Shown piece by piece: positions 12,201 to 21,592 of a DNA stretch of 64,000 nt. Numbering within the stretch: the stretch's first letter is position 1; each line of letters opens with the position of its first letter. The DNA lies in contig NC_067120.1 of NCBI RefSeq assembly GCF_021347895.1, forward strand, positions 22,367,361 to 22,431,360. The letters run 5' to 3'. The notes below the pieces were generated by a model. That model did not search any database and was not told the DNA's origin. It saw only the letters and a list, made by a program, of their open reading frames with translations. Position numbers and translations under genes: made by a program. The stretch comes from Acanthochromis polyacanthus (taxonomy: Eukaryota; Chordata; Actinopteri; Pomacentridae).

Positions 12201-15200
12201 ACACTTCTTTAAGTCATTTTACATTAGCTTTCTGGCAACCACAGCTGCTAGATTGTACAGTTTTGTTTTTTACAGCGTATGCAGGCAGCAGCTCCTCTGA
12301 TGGGTCTGCATTCATATTCTGACCTTAAAGAAAGCAGCTGATGTGTTGAGGTAAAAGAAAGCAGAAGAGTCCCAGCTCCGCTGTACCCTGGCCTCAGACC
12401 AGGTCAGAAATCTGCTGGACAGTCTGGCGTTTTCCTCGCACATGTTTCTGATAGACTCCCCTGGACAGCAGCCATGCATGCCCGTCCATGCAGCTGATCC
12501 CGATTATTGTCATTAGAGGGTCCATCCTATTTGTAACCGTGTTGACGCTGGCTGTGTTTGTCTCCCTAAACGCACCGGACAGCGACGGAATTCTTGTGGC
12601 TTTACGAGAATTGGGTTTTTCTTTAGTTGACTGTGAGGTTTTGGAAATTGTTGTTGCTTTTTGGGCAAAAATGGAAGTCCTGCTTATCAATGGCACATGT
12701 GGTCAGCAGGGTTCTGTTAGGAAACATTTGACTGGCCGGGCTGATCCTTCCGCCACAACCACATTTTTATGCTACAAAGGAAGTTTATCTGACTGCGAAT
12801 GTGGACTTTCAGTCTTTACCAAACCACAATGGGTTTGTGGGATTTTTCATCGTTTTCTGATGGCCGTTCTTCAGCAAAAGGTTCAGCTTTTACACTTTTA
12901 CAATGCTTTGAATTTCCTGAAGAGGAAGGCGCATGGCAGATGAGCATGACAAGGCAAAACCCTGATCCCATCTATCATAGCAGCCCTTCAGAAAAGGCCA
13001 AGGTGATCCGGACAGAGTGAAGGACACTTATACGTTGAACAATGTTGTTTTTAGAGTGTGTGTTTTTGTACTGTCCTGCTGTAGAATAGAATTTTCACAC
13101 AATAAAGTCTACATTAAGTCTTATTGGTTATCGCATTTACGTAACTATTTTAATGCATTAATTTAAATTTATTTTAAACTTTCCCTAGAAGCTGTAGCTT
13201 TAGTGGCACATTTCAGTGACTTGATTGTAACAGTGAAGGCACAGATGAATTGAATGCTGCTTATTTGCACCGGCTTGTCCTCCCAGTTTCTTTATAATCA
13301 CGGCAAGTTCTCATAACCAAATGAGCAAAACTGGCTGAATGTGATCGAGCCTTCAGTCAAACCTGTGCTTTAAGTTACAGACAGGATGCTGCTGTGGAGT
13401 GAATCAGTCTGTGTGTTAACTGTGTCTGACCAGCTGAGTGTTTATCTCCTCTCTGCCTCTGTCTGTTCGAAGAAAATGACAACTCTCGTGTGGCGAATTC
13501 TGAAAATGTTTAAACTCTAGCAAAGAAACACAAGCCCCACATCTTTGGAATTATCTGTATTCTCGTTTGAACAAAGCAAAGCTATTTCTCGCATATACCG
13601 TGTTGTCCCGGGTGTCTACACACACTCACACACGCACACACTGCTGTCACATGTTTTCATTGGAGGGACTATTCTGTAGAAAGCAGTTCCAGTAAAGCAG
13701 CGTTCATATAAAGACAGATAATACAGAAAAGCGAAATGCATTTTTGCCCACATAACATTACTTGAACAGCTGCATAACTATCATTGCCAAACTATGCTCG
13801 CACTGCTCAGAAATGTTTTCAAGGTATGTAGGTTTTATTTTTGTCACTCCCTTTTTTCCCCCAGTGGTAACTCCCGTATAGCTTCCCACTGGTGCAGTTA
13901 AGTTGCAGCAGAAAACTGTGTGTGTAGACGACAGAAGAAATATTGTTCCGAAATTTCAGGTATTTATTTTCAATGCAATATGAATAACTTGCTACCTTCT
14001 TGCTTTTCTTTGCGCGTTTTTGTTTTGATGAAGCAAATTACGTCTACAGTCACCAGAACGTAGCCTAAGTGTTTGTTGTTTTTTTTTTAAATTTTGTGCC
14101 TTGAGTACATTTATACTGAGTGACAAAATTATCACAACTCAGAAGGTCAACAGTTTTAGGTGTATAACCAGATTTAACGTCCTGCAAATGAAAGTGCCCA
14201 CACTCTGCATACAGTCTGAATGAACTACCAGTAATAGTGCCTCGGGCTGCATTAGCACTTGGTGTCATAAATACATGTTGGCCTATATTCATCCTTCTTT
14301 TCTGATTCAACTTTGTACTTCACTGAGAAAATGTGCACATGTTTGTGCATGGCAAGTTATTAGTCTGTTAAAACTAACTGCATAGCTTGTGTTCCAGTGT
14401 GTCCCCATGTAATTAAAGTCATTCTCCTCCAGTATCTCAACTGTTTTAAGCATTCTTTTATCCCTCTCTCAGTCAAGCTCATTAATGAGCGCTTAGATGT
14501 AGCTACTAAAAGGAGGTGATTAAATGTTGTGTACGTAGGGATGCATATATGCACACTACTGTTCAAAAGTTTGGGGTCATCCAGACAGTTTCATGTTTTC
14601 CATGAAAACTCACACTTCTGTTCACGTGCTAACATAATTGCGCAAGGGTTTGCCAATCATCAATTAGCCTTTCAACTCGATATAGAGTCCTCAACTGCCA
14701 ACTCAACCGTTTTATGAATTTATTTGTTCCAACCTCCATCAAATTCCTGAACAGTGCTGCTTGAGGCCGAAGAATGTGCAATAACTTTTATAGTGCTTTT
14801 ACTGTGGTGATTTTTTTTAGCATGTTTTTTCCCCATCAGCATATGTATGTGTTACGTGTGATGTCATGGGATGTCTGCAATATTGTTATGTAATTGTTGT
14901 TAAGATGGCATTGTTTGCTGTCATTGTGGCTCTCGAGACACAGTTGCTGAGTCCAAGACAAACTTCCACAAGTGGGACGATAAAGTATACTGTATTGTAT
15001 TGTATTGTAACACCATTAGCTAACACAATGTAGCATTAGAACACAGGAGTGACGGTTGCTGGAAATGTTCCTCTGTACCCCTATGTAGATATTCCATTAA
15101 AAATCAGCTGTTTCCAGCTAAAATAGTCATTTACCACATTAACAATGTCTGTATTTCTGATTCATTTAATGTTATCTTCATTGAAAAACTGCTTTTCTTT

Positions 15201-15816
15201 CAAAAATGAGGACATTTCGAAGTGACCCCAAACTTTTGAACAGCAGTGTATGTATGGGGGTATGTGTGTATTTTTTAGCTTTTTATATTATTGTAACTTA
15301 TTTATATTTCTACATTTATACGTTGCATATTTTATGTGTTTTTAGTATTATGTGTTCTGTCATTTGTGTTGCAATCCAGCTTGCTTTTTGCCTTTGCCCA
15401 ATACAAATTTCCCGCATGGGAGACAATGAAGTGCACTTTTGAACTTTGAATCTAACTCTCTCTTTTCCCAACAGATCCCCAACAACCTGTGGCCGAGTCC
15501 AGCTCCTGGTGGCTCTGTGGTCTCCTCCTGCATGCTGCCCAGAGCTTCTCCTCCCTGCGTCACATCCTACTCACACTCCCCTCGCTCGGCGGCCGGTGCT
15601 GCTGACCACGGCTACGTGGGCTTCCCTAATCAGCAGAACCAGTTTGGCCACGTCTCCCTCAACAACTTCTTCAGCGCAGATTCCCTCCTCACCCCGGCCG
15701 CTAACAGTCACCCGGTCTTCGAGACCAAGCCTGAGTTTGAGAGGCGCTCATCCAGCATCGCCGTGCTGCGCATGAAGGCCAAGGAGCACACAGCCAACAT
15801 CTCCTGGGCCATGTGA
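9018..15816 (+). CDS. alx1: alx1 (Cart1) homeobox transcription factor, four spliced exons
   Basis: Join 9018-9204, 9718-10022, 10389-10517, 15475-15816; 963 bases, 320 residues, close to the 326 of human ALX1. The N-terminus [12 protein letters not shown] matches the conserved ALX1 start, so ATG 9018 is preferred over the adjacent in-frame ATG 9015. Residues 119-178 form the homeodomain with R123, W166, F167, Q168 (position 50, paired-type Q50) and N169 (position 51, base contact). The C-terminus carries an OAR motif ([16 protein letters not shown], residues 297-312) and ends ISWAM. The family binds palindromic TAAT sites as dimers in the nucleus. It acts in cranial neural crest, frontonasal skeleton and eye-region development. 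No frameshift or missing residue is seen. Intron 3 uses a GC donor. Distinction from alx3 and alx4 rests on the N-terminus, the [18 protein letters not shown] stretch and the C-terminus. Confidence 0.96.
9406..9628 (+). mobile_element. Tc1-type MITE, family M2, in alx1 intron 1
   Basis: Starts after a TA at 9404-9405 with CACTAGCAGTCAAAGGTTTT and continues GGACACACCTTCTCATTCA. It ends with the inverted counterpart GAGTGAGAAGGTGTGTCCAG near 9601-9620. The inner part contains the typical 'ACATTGTAGATTAATACTGA' and 'ATTCCATATGTATTAT' blocks. A second copy lies at 46026-46257. It has no coding capacity. It sits between exons 1 and 2, on neither splice site. Confidence 0.75.
9718..10022 (+). CDS. 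alx1: alx1 coding exon 2 (acidic linker and homeodomain helices 1-2)
   Basis: Acceptor TTCCTTCCAG ends at 9717 and the donor GTATAG starts at 10023. The exon encodes the end of codon 63 through residue 164. This includes the [20 protein letters not shown] basic lead-in and homeodomain positions 1-46, splitting the homeodomain just before the VWFQNRR recognition helix core. This is the expected homeodomain intron position for ALX genes. Confidence 0.95.
10389..10517 (+). CDS. alx1: alx1 coding exon 3 (recognition helix)
   Basis: Acceptor TTTTAG at 10383-10388; 43 in-frame codons, [18 protein letters not shown] to RTDSYTQ. The reading frame and homology require the exon to end at CAG 10515-10517. 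The next bases are GCAAGA, a GC-type donor, not GT. The nearest downstream GT choices would shift the frame relative to exon 4. Confidence 0.92.
10518..10986 (+). other. Start of alx1 intron 3 (GC donor), no element seen
   Basis: Begins GCAAGA. No transposon or coding exon is recognised before the first CACTGTAAAA element. An open frame at 10391-10750 is only read-through from exon 3 in another frame. Confidence 0.5.
10987..11546 (+). mobile_element. Non-autonomous DNA transposon, CACTGTAAAA-type, copy 1
   Basis: Starts CACTGTAAAAAA and ends TTTTTTTACAGTG, which are inverted copies of each other. The right half contains 'TTCTGGCAACCACTGCTGCTGGAA', also present in copy 2. It includes a run of 19 C at 11367-11385. 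It has no coding capacity. Termini of this kind occur in common teleost MITE families. The superfamily (EnSpm-like or hAT-like) cannot be settled here. Confidence 0.65.
11560..12277 (+). mobile_element. Non-autonomous DNA transposon, CACTGTAAAA-type, copy 2
   Basis: Second element of the same family, 13 bases after copy 1 and in the same orientation. Left end CACTGTAAAAAAAAG, right end TTTTTTACAGCG (one change from the expected ACAGTG). It shares the 'AAACAGTTTGATAC' block on the left and 'TTCTGGCAACCACAGCTGCTAGA' (at about 12229) on the right with copy 1. It is longer than copy 1 by about 160 bases. Confidence 0.6.
12278..14553 (+). other. alx1 intron 3, middle part
   Basis: No exon or recognised transposon. 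An open frame at 12488-12943 encodes 151 residues without family features and without matching splice or promoter signals, so I do not call it a gene. Short CA-rich stretch near 13615-13640. Confidence 0.4.
14554..15248 (+). mobile_element. M1 MITE split by a LINE 3' end, in alx1 intron 3
   Basis: Left end CACTACTGTTCAAAAGTTTG and right end CAAACTTTTGAACAGCAGTG are imperfect inverted repeats of about 25 bases, followed by TA at 15249-15250. Body matches the copy at 42341-42705. The body is interrupted at 14677-15008, exactly between TTTCAAC and ACCATTAGC, which are adjacent in the other copies. Non-coding. Confidence 0.8.
14677..15008 (+). mobile_element. LINE 3'-end fragment nested in the MITE
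   Basis: A 332-base insert ending in GATAAAGTATACTGTATTGTATTGTATTGTA-like pentamer repeats, the kind of short repeat tail left by CR1/L2-type LINE retroposition. AAC occurs on both sides (14674-14676 and 15009-15011) as a possible short target duplication. No protein-coding part is retained. Confidence 0.55.
15475..15816 (+). CDS. alx1: alx1 coding exon 4 with OAR domain and stop
   Basis: Acceptor CTCTTTTCCCAACAG ends at 15474. Encodes residues 208-320, from [16 protein letters not shown] through SYSHSPRS, the [12 protein letters not shown] region and FETKPEFE, to the OAR motif and ISWAM, with stop TGA 15814-15816. The OAR motif is a conserved C-terminal regulatory tail of aristaless-related proteins. 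Confidence 0.96.
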   Translation: MPNNLWPSPAPGGSVVSSCMLPRASPPCVTSYSHSPRSAAGAADHGYVGFPNQQNQFGHVSLNNFFSADSLLTPAANSHPVFETKPEFERRSSSIAVLRMKAKEHTANISWAM

Positions 15817-16810
15817 TCAGGGTTCCTATGCATGTCTGGAAAGTCGGGATAATGAATGAGAAATCCTTTTTAGAGTTTCCAATTTTTACAAAATGTGTGA
15901 TTTCCCTGACGAGTCTAAAATCCTACCCAGAAAAAGCTGTTTGTCACTCACAGTGAAGATCTGACAGCATTTTTTTTTGTCCTGCTCTTTAGATCTACAC
16001 CAAACTCTGACCAAATTTTTATCTGCTGAGTTGAGCAAATAGGTGTGTTATATAATAATGGAGCGGGATTTATGGTTCTGTGCATATTTGAATAGCAGCA
16101 AGTCAATAAACTGAAGCCGGGAGCAAAAACAATGGAATAGCCAAGATGTGAAAATCAGCTGTGGTTGAATAAGTAGGGCAGAGCAGGACAGTCATTAAAC
16201 GTGTCTTGCAGCAAGCTGACAGGACACTTTTTAAAAAGTGGGAGGCCCTAATATAGTCAAGCAATATATAGTCACATCATTCAGAGTTTCAGGGTAATGC
16301 GTGTCATTTCTTTATTCCACAAAATATTGTCCTCTGTGGTCAGAAGAGACGTTTCCTGAACCCTCCTGATCTGTGGAGGTGAGAGCCGTGATGTGCATGG
16401 GCTGTCTTTGCTGTTGGACGTTGGGGAGTGAAGAAGTGTGACGGTGAAGCAGTAGAAACTGAAGGCTCCGGTGGGATTCAATCCCAGTGTGGACTCATGT
16501 GGATCCTGAGGGAGGGGTCCCAAACCACTTCAGTATCCCATAGCACTGTGAGTAAGCTTTCTGTACCTGCGTTTTTAATCCTCCTCCCTCGTTCTGGCTC
16601 AGGACTGAAGATGAGCAGGGCGGAGAAAAGTGACTTGACGTACTAACGTGTCCGTGTGCTTTGCAGCAAAGCTTTGTAATCTCTGTTTGTTCTGCCTTTG
16701 TTCTGTGTCACAGGTACACACCACAGGCAAAAGGAGGCAGGTTATGAAAGTGTGTTTGTGTTCCAAATTTATCTGGTGGAAGTACAATAAATGAATGTCA
16801 GTTAATCCTG
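15817..16810 (+). other. alx1 3' UTR
   Basis: Non-coding sequence after the stop. Two canonical polyadenylation signals are present: AATAAA at 16105-16110 and at 16786-16791. The first would give a 3' UTR of about 310 bases, the second about 1 kb. Use of either or both is inferred. Confidence 0.5.
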
Positions 16811-17640
16811 GTGTGACTTCGCTTTTTTGGAGGATTAGATTAAAGGTAAGGGAGCTGAAATTTATTGTCAACAAACCCAACAAACAGACTCAACCCAGCA
16901 GTGAATTGCTTGTATTGTCTTTGTATCAAAAAAAACTTATACTGTATACTTTATTCCTCTGTGTCATGGAGACTTATTGTCATCGCAAGAGTATTAAACA
17001 CATCAGTGTACCATTTATCCATCACTATGATCAACATTGGCACTGTAGTTTTTCTTGAGTCTATTCCATGTAGAGCACCACATGTGTATTAATGTGCCGC
17101 TGAGTATTTCCAGCAAATATGTAATTCACTCTGGTTTGAGAAATTGCTGCTGAAAACAGCCGAAACCAGCTGTTTAAGGAAATTACTTGTTAAAAATTAA
17201 ACTTGCTATTTTTGCAGAGTTTTTTTTTTTTGAAGATTTTCATCTTCAGTAGGAATCAGTGAGATTGCAGCTGATTGCCACGGACAGTTAAAAAAATGTT
17301 GGACCTATTGAGAGGCGGACAGATGCAGCGTTGTTGCATTTTTGTCAAATTGGTTGTTAATAAGAAAAATATGGAAGACCGCTAACCGCATCTTACAGGG
17401 CAGTTCAAATCCTACATTTCCAACAGTTTATCAGCGCCATGTATGCATGAAAATATATTCATTTACTTAAATATTTTTGTATTTGAATAACACTCATCTT
17501 GTGGCTTGTGAGGTGTAACTGTCCTCAGTTACAAGGATTTAATCACAGTCAGTTCCAGTTACACTACAAATGACTGTATGCTGTAGGGCTGCAGCAAAGC
17601 CTTATCGTTTTGCAGCTGAATTATTTTTTGTTTGTTTAAT
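16811..17640. other. Downstream of alx1, nothing recognised
   Basis: No coding exon or clear mobile element. AT-rich non-coding DNA. Confidence 0.3.
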
Positions 17641-18004
17641 GTGACGGCTGCGCAGTAGCTTGGTGGTTAGCACTTTCGCTTGCAGCTAGAAGATCCCCGG
17701 TTTGTGTCCTGGCCTTCCCAGTATCTTTCTGCATGGAGTTTGCATGTTCTCCCTGTAAATGTGTGGGTTTTCTCTGGGTTCTCCAGCTTCCTCCCACAGT
17801 CCAAAAATATGGTGAGGTTAATTGATGATTCTAAACTGTCTTTAGGTGTGAATGTGAGTGTGATTGATTGTCCCTATATGTAGCCCTGTGATGGCGACCT
17901 GTCCAGGGTGTCCCCTGCCTTCACCCCTAAATCAGCTTAGATAGACTCCAGCCCCCGGTAACCCGAATGAGGATTAAACGTTGTGTAGCTGATGCATGGA
18001 TGGA
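17641..18004 (-). repeat. Repeat A, most complete copy, with tRNA-like head
   Basis: Dispersed teleost repeat. In the direction read here it starts GTGACGGCTGCGCAG and runs through GGTTAGCACTTTCGC, GCATGGAGTTTGCATGTTCT, CTCCCACAGTCCAAAAATATG, TGGCGACCTGTCCAGGGTGT, to a GCATGGATGGA end. A TAGCTTGGTGG at 17656-17666 resembles an A box, and GGTTTGTGTCC at 17699-17709 resembles a B box; their 32-base gap suits a tRNA-type promoter. Strand '-' means opposite to the majority orientation in this window. Other copies are at about 19661, 20859, 29432, 35748, 40655, 42845, 48921/50575, 55138 and 61748. Confidence 0.75.
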
Positions 18005-18645
18005 CTATTTGAATAACACACGTTTAACAGACATTTTGTGGCTTGTGAGGTATAACAGTCCTCAGTTACATGGACTCAATTGCAATCAGTTCCAGTTAAA
18101 CCACACAAGACTACATGCTGCAGGGCTGCAGCACAGCCTTATGGTTTTGATGCTAAATGATTTTTTTGTTGATTTTTTTAACCTGACAAAATATCTAAAA
18201 ATGTATGAATATCCCCTACAAGTTCTGCTAATTCATTTAAAAAATAAAAATTAATCAAATCTTTTGTTTTTTGAAGATGAAACCAATGAATGTAACTTTT
18301 GTCGCTACTTGATTATCCGTGCATCATACTAGCACCATATCACTTTACCGTAAGGGAAAAAGCTGGAGTTTTGTTGTTGTTGTTGTTGTTGAGGTAACCA
18401 AAACTAGCCATCAGCATGACTCCAACTGTTTTCTCACTGACAGTCACCTCTGAGTCCATTGCTTCCTACTGAACATGTACAACTTGAAAAACAGGTTACA
18501 AATCTAGTAGGTTTGTTTTAAAAAAAGAAGTTAAAAGTAATAGTACATGTAGTCTGAACTATTTTTAGCAGTGGATTAAAACACATTTTAGTTGTAGTAT
18601 CTCAGACAGCAAGATAATGTAAATCATAGACTAAAAATAAACTAC
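18005..18645. other. Non-coding; second partial copy of flanking sequence
   Basis: 18005-18165 repeats parts of 17483-17600 (the 'TTTGAATAACAC', 'TTGTGGCTTGTGAGGT', 'CTGTCCTCAGTTACA' and 'CTGCAGGGCTGCAGC' blocks). Sequence on both sides of repeat A is therefore duplicated. A (GTT)n run lies at about 18371-18392. Confidence 0.55.
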
Positions 18646-18950
18646 ACTTCCAATTTTCATGTTAATGAACAACCTATCTCCTGGTGATGTGGTGCAGCTC
18701 ATTGATGTGTTTTTAATAGTTTGTAATGACAACAGTGTAGCTCAATGGCATAAAGGAATAAGATACATCAGACTATGCAGAGACAATACTTGTTATGAGA
18801 AGACATTCATTGCTGGACTTTGGATGAGATCTTGTTTTATGGCTCTTGTCCAGCATGTTTCCTCACGACTAGGTCCTTGTTTGTGTTGTATCTTCTCTCA
18901 GATGTACGCCGCTTTGGATAAAAGCATCTGCCGAATGAAATTGTAGAAAC
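18646..18950 (+). mobile_element. Retroposon (SINE/LINE) remnant with GCTTTGGATAAAAGC tail
   Basis: Ends with 'GCCGCTTTGGATAAAAGCATCTGCCGAATGAAA' near 18908-18940, a 3' tail found on many fish SINEs and their partner LINEs. The 5' boundary is uncertain. No intact coding frame. Confidence 0.45.
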
Positions 18951-19660
18951 GTAGATCTGTCGACAACAAGAGAAATCTAGAGTCAACCCAACCTCACCTT
19001 ATAAGCTCCATTCAAAATCAGCCCCCACCCTTCTTGTGTGGAAACATCAGCTCATTAAACTCACGTAATCTCTTTATTCATCAATAGTAGTCGTTTCCAC
19101 GAGGCCCCGACACTACATCTTCCTGTAAAACACACAGTCCTTGTCCTTTAATCTATCACACTGTCAAATAATTGGGAGCATGTCCCTTCCTCCTCCGTTT
19201 CCTCGCTGACATCATCCTTTTGTTTTGCTCTGAGATCACAGTCGGCAGTGGAGAGCCTTTTTTTTTTTTTAAGGGAAACCCTGTCTATAGGAACAGTTGG
19301 CTTGATTTAATTAGAACCGTAACTTGTGTCAGATGCTTCGGTTTGGACACAAGTTTGTTTCTTTGGTGCACTTCCTGGTCGCTGCCATTCAAAAGTACAA
19401 AACCAAGAGCTTTATCTGCACGCATCATAACACGGAGGCTTTGATCCTGAAGCATGCAGGGAAACAGTGGAGGATGTGTTTCATAATGTTGCAGTGAAGC
19501 CTGCCTTAGTGTGGACATTAAACACAGAGAAACCGTATGCCCACAGCATCACAGTCACACATACTGCAATATGATATTTGATTTATCTTTGCAATTAGAT
19601 ATTACATATCATTGACATGGAAGATGACTAAAATTTAGTTTTTGGTCTTCTGATTCCTCA
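18951..19660. other. Nothing recognised
   Basis: No coding exon or named element. Small open frames overlap on both strands without family features. Confidence 0.3.
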
Positions 19661-19971
19661 CAACTTCCATCCAGCCTTTTTCTATACACCGCATTAGGGT
19701 CACGGTGGTGCTGGAGTCTATCCCAGCAGACTCGCAGGACAGGTTTGGACAGGTCACTAGTCTATCACAAGGCAGTTTAGAGTCATCAATTAACCTCAGC
19801 ATATTTTTGGACTGTTGGAGGAAGCCGGAGTACCCGGAGAAAACCCACACATGCACACAGAGAACATGCAAACTCCATGCAGAAAGATCCCGGGAAGGCT
19901 GAGACGTGAACCGGGAATCTTCAAACTACAAGGCGAAAGTGCTAGCCACCAATCCACTGTGCAGCCCCTCC
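19661..19971 (+). repeat. Repeat A copy
   Basis: Begins near CATCCAGCCTTTTTCTATAC and contains GGTGCTGGAGTCTATCCCAG, GAGAACATGCAAACTCCATG and GCAGAAAGATCCCGGGAAGG. It ends with the inverse of the tRNA-like head (GTGCTAGCCACCAATCCACTG). Full-length or nearly so. Confidence 0.75.
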
Positions 19972-20846
19972 TCATAACATATTATTTAAATATGACTTTA
20001 AGTCCTTAATTTTTCTCCATGTTCTCTTCATGTTCCCTACATTGCACAGACATTTAATACATTTGAAGGATTCTGAAAACTGTTTTACTGTGTCATATTT
20101 CTATTTTTATCAAAAAAAATGTGTTCCTTAATTAGATCTGTTCAGATACTTTGCTTCTTTTTGCTGCTTTGGCACTAAAATCAAAACTGATTTAAATACC
20201 CACACACATATCAGCTTACCTCCAGGATATTTATTTCCCTCTGCCTTTATTGCATCCACCCATCCATTACTCTTCCTAACCTCGTACAGTTTGCTTTTTA
20301 TTGGCTGCCAGATTTTTTTAAATGCTCAAACTGTGTGTGCGAGCCCCAGTCATTCTGCAGGTCGCTGCTGCATGAAGTAATAGAGCTGCACAAAACCAAA
20401 AAACCTCTCAGGTTGGGTGAACAACTTTTGGATCTGTGTGAACTGAGATTTTTTTTTTTCATGTAAAGACCCCCTCCAGTGAATATTGTTACTTTTTTTG
20501 TTGTATCATGTCCACTCCATATGGTGTGTTTTTTTTTTTTTTTTTGCGAACTGGAAGACATATCCTCAGTGAAATAAGCAGGCAAAACCATGGATGAGCA
20601 GGTTCAGTAATGTAGAGCTTCAAATAAGTCATGTTAAAGCAGAAATAGGTTATTTTCATGGACATACAAGTAAGTAGCTGTCTGTGTTACAGGTGTATGG
20701 GTTGTTCAAATTAGGATGTGTTTGGAACATGTATACCGTCACTGACTTTGACAAAACTCTATGATAAACCTGAAAAAGCTCATTTCAGGGAATGTGAAAA
20801 TAAATCTGTAAATCTGTAGCTGTATCCTTTAGTGATATAATGTATA

Positions 20847-20921
20847 TATGCATACATCCAGCCTATCCCAGCTGACTCGGGCGAAGGCAGGGGACACCCT
20901 GGACAGGTCGATGTATGCATA
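20847..20921 (+). repeat. Repeat A core bounded by a perfect 12-bp inverted repeat
   Basis: The 51-base piece CAGCCTATCCCAGCTGACTC to CCTGGACAGGTC of repeat A is flanked by TATGCATACATC (20847-20858) and GATGTATGCATA (20910-20921), which are exact reverse complements. The whole can fold as a stem-loop. Confidence 0.7.
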
Positions 20922-21200
20922 CAGTTAGTTCCTTTTTTCCCCTCTGTGATTTTGTGGTTCCACCCACTGACCCACCTTATCCACTGACACACTTTCCTCC
21001 TCCTCTGACTCTGATGAACATGCCTGTAACTGAAACTCCAATCTGTTCTTTCACTGTATCCATCATCTTTGCTTCCCACCACCTCTCTGTTCCTGCTGCC
21101 CTGCCCTCCGCGTCATCTTTTATCTCTCTGCATGATCACGCTGTGACTGGACGGCCACAGACTGATCATGCAGCCGGCCTGAGTGTTTGTGTGTTTAACA

Positions 21201-21592
21201 GAGAGAGAGAGACGGAGAGGGAGGGTCAGACAGACAGCAAGAGAGAGAGAGAGAGAGAGACAGAGAGGCAGTGAAAGAGAGAGAGACAGAGAAAGAGAGA
21301 CAGAGAGAGAGATAAGAGAGACAGACAGAGACAGCAAAAGAGAGACAGAGAGAGAGAGACAGACAGAAAAGACAGAGACACAGACAGAAAAGAGAGAGAA
21401 AGAGAGAGAGACAGAGATAGAGAGAAAAAGAGAGAAAGGAAAGATACAGACAGAGAGACAGAGAGAGTGAAAGAGAGAAACAGAGACAGAAAAGAGAGTG
21501 AGACAGAAAAAGAAAGAGACAGACAGAGTGAGAGAGAAGAGAGAGAGACAGAGACAGACAGCGAGAGTAAGAGGGAGAGAGAGAGAGAAAGC
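21201..21592 (+). repeat. Purine-rich GA/GACAGA microsatellite tract
   Basis: About 390 bases made almost only of A and G with scattered C, built from GA, GAGACA and GACAGA units. The long open frames on both strands here are by-products of the repeat and not genes. A polypurine strand of this length can form triplex structures. Confidence 0.9.

Noticed and set aside
12488..12943. 151-residue open frame in alx1 intron 3
   Set aside because: Hydrophobic start could suggest a membrane protein, but there is no recognisable domain, promoter or conserved neighbour, and nearby frames are equally open on the other strand.
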